The notes: generated from the sequence alone by a model not told the origin. 5,617 nucleotides of DNA from Thermoplasmata archaeon (GCA_030040035.1 JASHUJ010000193.1:1-5617), one strand, 5' to 3'; shown: positions 1-5,617, counted from the stretch's first letter. Numbers and translations are program-made.

Positions 1-155
1 ACCTCCCGCCCCTCGAACTCCGGCAGGGCCGATCGGATGACGTGGCGCTGTGCGTCCACGAGTACGAGGGCGCGCCTCTCGTCCCGGTGCGTGAGCGCGG
101 AGAAGTCGACCATGTCGGTCGCCATGATGGCGGCGAGCCGGCGGTTCGAGGGCAC
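1..155 (-). CDS. Class III adenylate/guanylate cyclase, N-terminal fragment (cut by window edge)
   Basis: The minus strand encodes the first 51 residues of a protein that continues past base 1. After a short basic start (VPSNRRLAAIM) comes ATDMVDFSALTHRDE, then an ALVLVDAQRHVIRSALPEFEGREV-type segment. This matches the opening beta strand and helix of the class III nucleotide cyclase catalytic domain, usually seen as RLAAIMFTDMVGFT...GREVKTIGDG. Asp14 is in the position of the first metal-binding aspartate; the second should lie just beyond the edge. Enzymes of this family make cAMP or cGMP from ATP or GTP. Substrate-specifying residues are not in view. The GTG at 155 is preferred as start because it keeps the conserved RRLAAIM strand and an in-frame TAG lies shortly upstream. 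An ATG at 125 would begin inside the fold. Here the cyclase domain is at the extreme N-terminus, so any regulatory or TPR part must be C-terminal. The gene diverges from the zinc-ribbon gene. Confidence 0.82.
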   Translation of the reverse strand, partial: MPSNRRLAAIMATDMVDFSALTHRDERRALVLVDAQRHVIRSALPEFEGRE

Positions 156-170
156 AGCCGAGAATCTTGT

Positions 171-184
171 CCTTAAGATTAAGG
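171..184 (-). promoter_or_regulatory. A/T-rich palindrome, possible TATA element of the cyclase gene
   Basis: CCTTAAGATTAAGG is a perfect inverted repeat (6-bp arms, 2-bp centre) and the only A/T-rich patch in this intergenic region. Its centre lies about 22 bases upstream of the cyclase GTG at 155. This is close to the distance expected between an archaeal TATA box and a leaderless start. It could equally be an operator for a dimeric regulator. It is not a textbook TATA consensus, so the role is inferred. Confidence 0.35.
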
Positions 185-331
185 CCTACGGAACTCGGGC
201 GCCCCTCGCGCGCCCGCGTCAAATCCCGCTCAGCAACCGGTGCACGTATCGCACGGCCTCCGGCTCGCGGAGCGCCGTCGGACACCTCCGTCGGTGCCCG
301 GGAGAACGGATCGCGGCCAGCCTAACCGGGG

Positions 332-351
332 GGTCGTGGCTCGGCACGACC
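332..351. repeat. Perfect 7-bp inverted repeat with 6-base loop
   Basis: GGTCGTG at 332-338 and CACGACC at 345-351 are exact reverse complements around the loop GCTCGG. The element lies between the divergent cyclase and zinc-ribbon genes, about 90 bases upstream of the latter. It could be an operator or a transcript hairpin. No U-tract follows on either strand, so a classical terminator is unlikely. In GC-rich DNA such repeats can also arise by chance. Confidence 0.4.
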
Positions 352-439
352 GACCGGGCTACGTCACGCCGCCGCGAGGGCGGGGTCTTGCCGCAGTCGT
401 TCGCCGGCGAAGATAGCTAGTAGAGCCGGTCGTGTGATC

Positions 440-799
440 ATGCTCTCGGGTCAACGCTACATGGATCGTCCGACGTACCTCGGTCAGTCCCGGCGGCCGC
501 CACGAGCGGGTCGGGGGCTGGGCATCACGCTGTTCGTTCTTGGCGTCGCGCTGGCGATCCCTGGACTCACGATCGTTTCGCTGTGTGGTCCCTCGTCCCA
601 TGACTTCTGCTTGGCCGAGCCGTATCGCGAGGTCGCGGGCCTCGTCGGCGGAGCGGGCCTGACTCTCATGCTCCTGGGGCCCCTGCTGATCTACACGCGC
701 TGGCAGTTCGCCCAGAATTTGGGGATATGTCCGTCCTGCGGAAGCGAGGCCCGGCCGGATACCAAGTTCTGCACCCGGTGTGGTCGTCGCCTCCGCTAG
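440..799 (+). CDS. Small two-TM membrane protein with C-terminal zinc ribbon
   Basis: A 119-residue protein of unknown function. It has a basic N-terminal segment, a first hydrophobic helix at about residues 28-48 (GITLFVLGVALAIPGLTIVSL), a short loop with Cys49 and Cys57, and a second helix at about 65-86. A cytoplasmic-type zinc ribbon closes the protein, with Cys97, Cys100, Cys111 and Cys114 as CPSCG-x8-FCTRCG. Four-cysteine ribbons of this type (zinc-ribbon / DUF-like 'zinc_ribbon_2' proteins) are common at the termini of archaeal membrane proteins and probably bind one Zn ion for protein-protein contact; no enzyme activity is implied. The positive-inside pattern puts both termini in the cytoplasm. 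The ATG at 440 is taken as start, but an in-frame GTG at 434 (two residues longer) and an ATG at 461 (seven shorter) are also possible, and no clear ribosome-binding site decides between them. The gene converges on the HAD gene. Confidence 0.75.
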   Translation: MLSGQRYMDRPTYLGQSRRPPRAGRGLGITLFVLGVALAIPGLTIVSLCGPSSHDFCLAEPYREVAGLVGGAGLTLMLLGPLLIYTRWQFAQNLGICPSCGSEARPDTKFCTRCGRRLR

Positions 800-831
800 A
801 CCTCTGCTCCCCGGCCGGATCGTACGGTAGC

Positions 832-856
832 GGTCCAACCGGGACGTGCCCGGACC
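832..856. terminator. GC-rich hairpin between convergent genes, possible terminator
   Basis: In the 85-base gap between the zinc-ribbon and HAD stop codons, CCGGG (839-843) and CCCGG (849-853) pair around the loop ACGTG. Alternative outer pairing of GGTCC (832-836) with GGACC is also possible. The position suits transcript ends from both sides, but there is no T-run, which both archaeal and intrinsic bacterial terminators normally need. Its role is therefore a guess. Confidence 0.2.
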
Positions 857-884
857 TCGACGATCTGATCGAGCCGCCGGCGGA

Positions 885-1616
885 TCACGGGGGGCGCGTC
901 AGGCGCTTCAGCAGTTCAGCTAGGTCACCCAGCCGGGGGCCGGACCAGTCGGGCTCCCGATCGATCCGATAGGCGTCCTCCGTCGGTTCCGGAAAGACAT
1001 ACTGGAACGCGGAGAGGCCGAAGGCCTCGGCCCCGGTCAATTCGTGGCTTCCGCCGTCGCCCACGTACGCGACCCGGTCGGCTCGAACCCCGAGGCGTTC
1101 GACCGCCACCCGATAGATCTCGGGGTCCGGCTTTCGAATCCCGAGGTCGCAAGAGAAGGCCGCGACGTCAAACCGGGACGCGAGTTCGGAGGTGGGCCAA
1201 ATCCGCACGGTGTCCTCGCTGGTATCGCTGACCACCCCGAGCCGAGGGCCCGCGGACCTCAGCGCGTCCAGAGGGACGAGCGACCGTCGTCCGGCTCGAA
1301 GCAGCGCCCGCGCGTAGTCAAGACGCGCCCGCGCCGCGCTCTCGATCTGCCGAGGGGTCGGATCACCGCCCAGTTCGCGCGCGAGTCGCTCGATGGTCTC
1401 CTCAAGATTTCCGAACCGTCCTCGCGCACGCTCATCAAAGGTCGCGAACCAGCGATCCGCGAACGCGCCGACATCGACCTCCAGCGCGCGGCCCATCTCC
1501 TCGAGGTTGGCCCGGCGCGCCGCCTGCGAGCCCGTGGGCACGAGGGTCCCGAACAGATCGAACAATATCGCCTCGAACTCCGGCGAGGAAGGCTCCGACC
1601 GTCCGTCAAGGGTCAT
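885..1616 (-). CDS. HAD-superfamily hydrolase (subfamily IA type)
   Basis: A 243-residue soluble protein with all four HAD motifs in order. Motif I is ILFDLFGTL, with the nucleophile Asp20. Motif II is VVSDTSED, with Ser130. Motif III is GIRKPDPEIY, with Lys162. Motif IV is YVGDGGSHELTGAEAFG, with Asp187 and nearby Glu192 for Mg2+. A helical cap (about residues 30-110) sits between motifs I and II, as in subfamily IA. HAD enzymes form an aspartyl intermediate and mostly remove phosphate from small metabolites. The second acidic residue of the usual DxDGT phosphatase motif is replaced by Phe22, as in haloacid dehalogenase-like and several putative members, so phosphatase, phosphonatase-like or dehalogenase activity cannot be assigned. 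The ATG at 1616 leaves 16 residues before the first core strand, which is reasonable. The gene is divergent from the binding-protein gene and convergent with the zinc-ribbon gene. Confidence 0.88.
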   Translation of the reverse strand: MTLDGRSEPSSPEFEAILFDLFGTLVPTGSQAARRANLEEMGRALEVDVGAFADRWFATFDERARGRFGNLEETIERLARELGGDPTPRQIESAARARLDYARALLRAGRRSLVPLDALRSAGPRLGVVSDTSEDTVRIWPTSELASRFDVAAFSCDLGIRKPDPEIYRVAVERLGVRADRVAYVGDGGSHELTGAEAFGLSAFQYVFPEPTEDAYRIDREPDWSGPRLGDLAELLKRLTRPP

Positions 1617-1699
1617 CGTTGCGTGCCTGGCGAACCGAACCCGTTCGTTCCCACCGACACCCGACCGCAGGCGCGCGGGGCGGTGGCTTCGCCGGGCGT

Positions 1700-1719
1700 G
1701 GATTTACGAGGATTTATAG
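1700..1719. promoter_or_regulatory. TATA-like element with 10-bp direct repeat in divergent region
   Basis: Within the 190-base gap between the divergent HAD and binding-protein genes lies GGATTTACGA directly followed by GGATTTATAG, i.e. GGATTTA repeated at exactly 10 bp (1700 and 1710). The second copy contains TTTATAG, which reads CTATAAA on the minus strand, a good archaeal TATA box. On the plus strand it would start transcripts near 1740, giving a leader of about 65 bases before the ATG at 1807. On the minus strand it would give a leader of about 70 bases before 1616. Direction is not decidable by eye. The helical-turn repeat could also be a regulator site. Confidence 0.45.
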
Positions 1720-1785
1720 AACCCTCAGCCTTCTCCGCCCCAACTGAGGCCAGACCGGAGATTCCGGGCAGGGTCGAGGGGCACG

Positions 1786-1800
1786 GGGGGGAAAGGGGGA
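1786..1800 (+). promoter_or_regulatory. Purine-rich ribosome-binding region of the binding-protein gene
   Basis: A G/A-only run (GGGGGGGAAAGGGGGA-like) ends 6 bases before the ATG at 1807. It is a plausible Shine-Dalgarno region and supports this start, because the membrane leader follows immediately. No other gene in the window has such a clear purine tract. Confidence 0.45.
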
Positions 1801-1806
1801 TTCAGT

Positions 1807-4800
1807 ATGAGCGCTAGCGATGGACGGCTCGGACGACGTGGCCTTTCGACCACGGTCGCCGTGGTGATTCTGGTGGTGATCCTGGTGGTCGTCGGGGGGG
1901 CCGGCTATATCGGCTTTCAGTCGGAGACCCCGAGCAAGCATGTCAGCACGACGTGCTCGCCCTCGACCGCCTGCGCCTCGAGCGCGAACGACGTGTCGCT
2001 CTTCGTGCCGATCCAGCCGGGCGCGGGTCAGACGATCTCAAACGTCGCGGCGAACCAATCCCTTCCGGCGACCGTCACTCCCTCGGGGTCGGAGACGGTC
2101 AAGACCTACTCCATCAACTGGGGCGATGGGACGACGACGAGCTCTTCCAGCCCCACGCTGACGCACTCGTATTCGAGCGCGGGTCTCTACGTGATGGAGG
2201 GTTCCGTCACGGACACGGCGGGACTCGTTCACACCGGCGCCTCGGGGCTGTTCCCGATCGACGTGAACCTCTCGTTCGGCAGCGTGGCCGTGGGGACGTA
2301 CCCCTCGATCTCCACGTCGTTCAGCAATGGCACCACCGGAGGCTACGAGCCTTGGGTCACGGTCGGCTCGACCGTGACGGTGGGCGCCTCGTACATCGGC
2401 TCGCCCCCCACGCCCGGCTGGTCGAACTCGCCGATGACGATCTCGGGCGGGAGCGGGGCCGCCCAAAAGAGCAACTCCGGACCGGGGTCGTCCGTGACCG
2501 CCAGTTACTCCATGACGGCCACGGGCACGGTCAACATCACCCTCACGGGCGGATCTAGCGGGCCGAACGGGGCCAGTCATTCGATCTCCTACACGTGGGC
2601 GGTCTACGTGGGCGCGGCGGGCTCACCGCTCGGCTGCAAGTACTGCCACCCATCCACGGCGACCAGCCCGCACCCCAACTCGATCGTGGCGTACGAGGTC
2701 GCGCCGGGCGGTGCGATCACGCTCGATCCCGCCGGGGACTACTACTCCGTCGGGTACGAGGTCGCCCTGAACATCTTCCAGAACCTCATCCAGTACAACG
2801 GGACGGACGTCGGTCCGGCGTATCCGAACTATGTGCCGCAGATCGCGACGTGCGTGCCGGGGAGCCCGCAGTGCGCGAGCCTGTACGGGAACACCCTCGT
2901 CCAGGGCAACAACTACACGTTCGTCCTCGCCAAGACGGCCAAGTTCTACGACCCGTCGACCGGCAATTCCTGGAACGTCTATCCGTCCGATGTGATGTTC
3001 TCGATCATCCGCCAGGTCGCGTTCGCGGATCTGCCCGCTTCGGCCATCTATCCGGGGTGGATGATCGCGCAAGCGCTGGTCGGGTCCGGGAACCCCAATT
3101 GGGACGGCGGGATTCACGCGCCGTACAACAACACGCCCCAGGCGATCCTCGACTCGATGATGGTCAACGACTCGCAGTTCTGCCCGGCGTCGGCCATGAC
3201 GACCGGCGACGGCTGCATCACGTTCGACGCGAACGGGGCCGGGACGACGTGGCCCGCGTTCCTGTCGTACCTTTCCAACGGAGCGGCCGGGAACGTCGTC
3301 CCCGCGGGCTGGTACATCGCCAACGGGGCGACCGTGCCCGGATGGACGACCACCGGTGCCGACGCCCCGGTCGAGCTCCCGGGCGGGGTCACCTCGACGA
3401 ACACGACGGCGTGGCAGAACTACGTCGCGTCGTGGAGCCCGACTTCGTGGGACTCGTACGAGGAGCTCGCGGTGACCGATTACCCGACCCTGGAGCCGAA
3501 CGTCGCCTTCAACGAGGTCGGCAGCGGACCGTATTACCTCGTGAGCGCCAACCCGGCGATCGGCTACTCCCTGGAGGCCAATCCCGACTTCGTGCAGCCG
3601 CAGGGCTGCGCGGGCGCCTCGTGGTGCGAGCCGGCGTACGGCTCGTACGCGAAGACGGTGACGGTCTACTGGGAGGACCAGGACACGGAAGGCATCGAGG
3701 CCGCGCAAGCCGGACAGGCGGACTACATCTACGTGGACCCGGCGGACACCGCGACGATGGTGGCGCTCATCCAGAAGGAGGACCTCAAACTCGTGGAGGC
3801 GCCGAGCACCGGTGTGAACGACTTCTCCTACAACACGGACATCGATCTCACGGCGCTGAAGACGTACGATCCCTATCCGATCAACATCCAGTCGAACACG
3901 CTGAGCTACATCGGGCTGCGCGGCTTCCTCGACGCGGCGTATCCGGATGCCTCGGTCCAAGCGGAGTTCAACCAGATCCAGGGGATCGAGTACGGCTTCA
4001 CGTACGGCGGGTTCATTCCCGAGTACATGGGGAGCTACTACCCGACGAACATCAGCTGGCCGAACTACGACGTCTCGACCGGACAGTTCACGAATCCGAA
4101 CACGGACGCCTCCACGGTCGGTTCGGCGGCGTGGTACTGGACCCAGCTCACCAGCCCGAGCTCTCCGCTCTACGATCCGCAGTTCGGGACCGGCGGCTAC
4201 AGCGCGTCGAACCCGCTCCACATCCCGGCGCTGTACGACCTGGGCGACCCGACGCACCAGTCGGTGCTGAACCTGTGGAGCAGCGAGGTCTCGGCGTTGT
4301 CGGGAGGGGCGATCGTCTTCGACGTCTTCCCGGTCGCGACCGCGCTCGTGTTCTCCGAGCTCATCCCCGACGGCGGGACCCCGTGGGCGATATACTTCTC
4401 GATCTGGCTGGCCGACTACGCGCAGCCCTACGACTACTGGGCCGCGTTCGGGGCGCCGTCGGGGACGTACTCCGCGCCGAACACGTTCTACCAGACGTTC
4501 ACGGAGGCCGCGAACGACAACCCTTCGACGTGCGGCCACAGCGGCGACGGCTGGTCGGACCTCACCTACTGGGCGAGCCAGCCGTACATCCCCCAGGACT
4601 GCCAGGGGGTCGCGTACGAGGTGGCGGCGTACTGGGCGTCGATCGCGAACTCGAACCTCAACCTCGCCCAGGGCGCCGTCCAGTGGAACCAGATCTCGGC
4701 GGTCTACAATCTCCTCAACGTGGCCGTCGACACCGAGCAGCTGAACTCGATCGCGACGGTGGGACCGTGGGTCAACCCCGCGTCGGTGGACGCGAACACC

Positions 4801-4863
4801 CTGAACGGCTACCCCGGGCTCGAGATCGTCTGGTACGAGATGACCGGGAACGGCCTGACCTGA
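1807..4863 (+). CDS. Large extracytoplasmic solute-binding protein, family 5 (peptide/nickel type), with pilin-like leader and PKD-like domain
   Basis: A 1018-residue surface protein. Residues 1-16 are basic (R7, R10, R11) and end in RRGLSTT, followed by a hydrophobic helix at 17-37. This resembles an archaeal class III (pilin/archaellin) signal with cleavage after Gly12, or else a plain N-terminal anchor. Residues about 62-152 form a PKD-like domain (WGDG at 105-108, H120-x-Y122, G126-L-Y128). Residues 154-269 form a second beta-rich Thr/Ser/Gly domain. From about 300 to 940 there is a family 5 solute-binding domain: TLDP near 305-308 with NIFQNLIQYN after it, GSGPYYL at 572-578, NPDF at 592-595, and WLADYAQPYDYW from 867. 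Family members deliver oligopeptides, nickel or sugars to ABC importers; the ligand is unknown. All 12 cysteines fall in six local pairs (50/56, 277/280, 349/356, 459/470, 601/607, 909/932), the second being CKYCH. About ten N-x-S/T sequons are present. The protein is far longer than the usual 500-600 residues, and no permease gene is adjacent. Confidence 0.9.
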   Translation: MSASDGRLGRRGLSTTVAVVILVVILVVVGGAGYIGFQSETPSKHVSTTCSPSTACASSANDVSLFVPIQPGAGQTISNVAANQSLPATVTPSGSETVKTYSINWGDGTTTSSSSPTLTHSYSSAGLYVMEGSVTDTAGLVHTGASGLFPIDVNLSFGSVAVGTYPSISTSFSNGTTGGYEPWVTVGSTVTVGASYIGSPPTPGWSNSPMTISGGSGAAQKSNSGPGSSVTASYSMTATGTVNITLTGGSSGPNGASHSISYTWAVYVGAAGSPLGCKYCHPSTATSPHPNSIVAYEVAPGGAITLDPAGDYYSVGYEVALNIFQNLIQYNGTDVGPAYPNYVPQIATCVPGSPQCASLYGNTLVQGNNYTFVLAKTAKFYDPSTGNSWNVYPSDVMFSIIRQVAFADLPASAIYPGWMIAQALVGSGNPNWDGGIHAPYNNTPQAILDSMMVNDSQFCPASAMTTGDGCITFDANGAGTTWPAFLSYLSNGAAGNVVPAGWYIANGATVPGWTTTGADAPVELPGGVTSTNTTAWQNYVASWSPTSWDSYEELAVTDYPTLEPNVAFNEVGSGPYYLVSANPAIGYSLEANPDFVQPQGCAGASWCEPAYGSYAKTVTVYWEDQDTEGIEAAQAGQADYIYVDPADTATMVALIQKEDLKLVEAPSTGVNDFSYNTDIDLTALKTYDPYPINIQSNTLSYIGLRGFLDAAYPDASVQAEFNQIQGIEYGFTYGGFIPEYMGSYYPTNISWPNYDVSTGQFTNPNTDASTVGSAAWYWTQLTSPSSPLYDPQFGTGGYSASNPLHIPALYDLGDPTHQSVLNLWSSEVSALSGGAIVFDVFPVATALVFSELIPDGGTPWAIYFSIWLADYAQPYDYWAAFGAPSGTYSAPNTFYQTFTEAANDNPSTCGHSGDGWSDLTYWASQPYIPQDCQGVAYEVAAYWASIANSNLNLAQGAVQWNQISAVYNLLNVAVDTEQLNSIATVGPWVNPASVDANTLNGYPGLEIVWYEMTGNGLT

Positions 4864-4912
4864 GGCGGGGGGACCGGGTCCCGTCGGTCGTCGAACCCTT
4901 TCCGCGCGCCCG

Positions 4913-5617
4913 CTATCCCGCCCGGGCGGCCGCGCGACGGAACGCCTCGGCGCCGTACGGCCGGCCGGTCAGCTCGCGTACGCGCGGGATCCAATCGTAA
5001 CGCGACCCCGGCGCGAACCACTCGCGCGCGAGCCACGGGCCGACCTTCCGGTTCGGCCAGAGCGGCGTCCCAAAGCGCTCGCGCAGGGTCTCGATGAGCT
5101 GCTGCGCGAAGAGGCTCGCGAGGAGGTAGTTCTGGGCGTAGATCGGGCTCTCGACGAAGAACGAATCGACGAACGAGAGTGGCCGGTAGTCCTCGTAGCC
5201 GAAGAGCCGTCGTTCTCGGCGCTGGATCGCCTCCATCGGGTCCCGGTCGGGCGCCCGGTAGAGCGCCTGCTCGATCCCGAACCAGCTCGCGTGCCAGGGT
5301 GCTTCGAGCAGGTTCGCGTCGCGCGCCGATCGTTCGAACGCCTCGGCGCGCTCCCGCGAGATCCCGGGGCGCCCTGCGAGCCACTCGGCGTTGTTCCCGA
5401 GCTCCTCGAACAGCGCCCCGATCCCCTCGTGGAAGGCCCCGAACCCCGGCACGTTCTCGTGCCAGCGCAGGAGGTGGCGGGGGGCGCGGATCGAGGCGGA
5501 GTGGACCGCGTGGCCGACCTCATGGAACATCACGACGTGCGCGAGCCAGCCCCCTTGAGGATGGACGAGGATCCGCACGTCGCGGGGCGGGTCAGGGGCG
5601 ATCGTGAGACCTCCGGC
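4913..5617 (-). CDS. M2/M3-like zinc metallopeptidase, C-terminal part (cut by window edge)
   Basis: The minus-strand frame is open from the right edge for 234 residues to the TAG at 4913-4915; the N-terminal part lies outside. Numbering from the edge, FHEVGHAVHS gives the HExxH zinc site (His32, Glu33, His36). NVPGFGAFHEGIGALFEEL supplies the likely third ligand, Glu64, 28 residues after the second histidine. This resembles the arrangement in gluzincin families M2 and M3 (ACE-like and oligoendopeptidase/thimet-like). Downstream, SPIYAQNYLLASLFAQQL (157-174) is the tyrosine-bearing helix typical of these enzymes, and the tail FAPGSRYDWIPRVRELTG matches their C-terminal signature. They cleave short peptides, usually in the cytoplasm. 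A GTG at 5578 is an in-frame codon inside the fold, not a credible start, because conserved-looking sequence (APDPPRDVRIL) continues upstream. The gene is convergent with the binding-protein gene, 49 bases apart. The M2 versus M3 assignment is unsettled. Confidence 0.85.
   Translation of the reverse strand, partial: AGGLTIAPDPPRDVRILVHPQGGWLAHVVMFHEVGHAVHSASIRAPRHLLRWHENVPGFGAFHEGIGALFEELGNNAEWLAGRPGISRERAEAFERSARDANLLEAPWHASWFGIEQALYRAPDRDPMEAIQRRERRLFGYEDYRPLSFVDSFFVESPIYAQNYLLASLFAQQLIETLRERFGTPLWPNRKVGPWLAREWFAPGSRYDWIPRVRELTGRPYGAEAFRRAAARAG

Noticed and set aside
11..24. 14-base string CCTCGAACTCCGGC repeated at 1571-1584
   Set aside because: Both copies encode an antisense PEFE peptide in unrelated genes (cyclase and HAD); most likely chance under strong codon bias.
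206..236. GTCAAATCCCGC string resembling a tRNA T-arm
   Set aside because: The flanking bases do not pair as a T-stem, and no acceptor, D or anticodon arm is present.
219..347. Minus-strand 42-codon frame ending in TALREPEAVRYVHRLLSGI
   Set aside because: The C-terminal half looks protein-like and could be the remnant of a gene end, but the upstream half is arginine-rich and featureless, no family is recognisable, and no start signal is seen.
37..420. Plus-strand open frame overlapping the cyclase start
   Set aside because: The translation is Ser/Arg-rich without any motif, and its first part is antisense to the well-supported cyclase sequence.
1044..1817. 257-residue plus-strand frame antisense to the HAD gene
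   Set aside because: It has no domain, while the opposite strand carries four ordered HAD motifs.
2623..4539. 638-residue open frame antisense to the binding-protein gene
   Set aside because: An Arg/Val-rich, domain-free translation that mirrors the codon bias of the sense gene.
4870..4882. GGGACC-G-GGTCCC palindrome just after the binding-protein stop
   Set aside because: As RNA it can form only a four-pair hairpin and no T-run follows closely, so it was not called a terminator.
2595..5000. Very long open frame on the plus strand, +1 shifted inside the binding-protein gene
   Set aside because: Its product is Arg/Gly/Pro-rich low-complexity sequence with no recognisable domain. It is a by-product of high GC at third codon positions of the real gene, which has clear family motifs.
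4809..5384. Other minus-strand frames over the peptidase gene
   Set aside because: They give Arg/Ala-rich noise; only the frame ending at 4913 carries HExxH and the other M2/M3-like signatures.

Overview
The window is high-GC DNA (third codon positions are almost all G or C) with five protein genes in alternating orientation. From left to right these are a class III nucleotide cyclase (minus strand, runs off the left edge), a small zinc-ribbon membrane protein (plus), a HAD-family hydrolase (minus), a very large extracytoplasmic solute-binding protein (plus) and an M2/M3-like metallopeptidase (minus, runs off the right edge). No tRNA, rRNA, CRISPR array, insertion sequence or transposase was seen.

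The host is probably a high-GC archaeon, and an uncultivated Thermoplasmatota-type lineage would fit. This is an inference. It rests on the archaeal pilin-like N-terminus of the large binding protein, its PKD-type stalk and many N-glycosylation sequons, and isolated A/T-rich, TATA-like patches in otherwise GC-rich intergenic DNA. A bacterial host is not excluded.

Region by region: 1-155 is the N-terminal 51 codons of the cyclase. 156-439 is a divergent intergenic region with a near-perfect A/T palindrome (171-184) and a strong inverted repeat (332-351), but no convincing gene. 440-799 is the two-TM zinc-ribbon protein. 800-884 is a short convergent gap with a GC hairpin. 885-1616 is the HAD hydrolase. 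1617-1806 is a divergent control region with a TATA-like element and a 10-bp-spaced direct repeat. 1807-4863 encodes a 1018-residue substrate-binding protein made of a membrane anchor or class III signal, a PKD-like domain, a second beta-rich domain and a family 5 (peptide/nickel-type) solute-binding domain. 4864-4912 is a convergent gap. 4913-5617 is the C-terminal 234 residues of the metallopeptidase.

The two right-hand genes suggest a peptide theme: a surface-displayed oligopeptide-type receptor beside an oligopeptidase-like enzyme. They are convergent, so they do not form an operon, and no ABC permease or ATPase gene is in view. The cyclase, zinc-ribbon protein and HAD enzyme show no clear functional link to them. 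The binding protein is the most unusual object here. It has an archaellin-like leader, twelve cysteines in six local pairs including a CxxCH motif, about ten sequons, and an extreme shortage of lysine and arginine.
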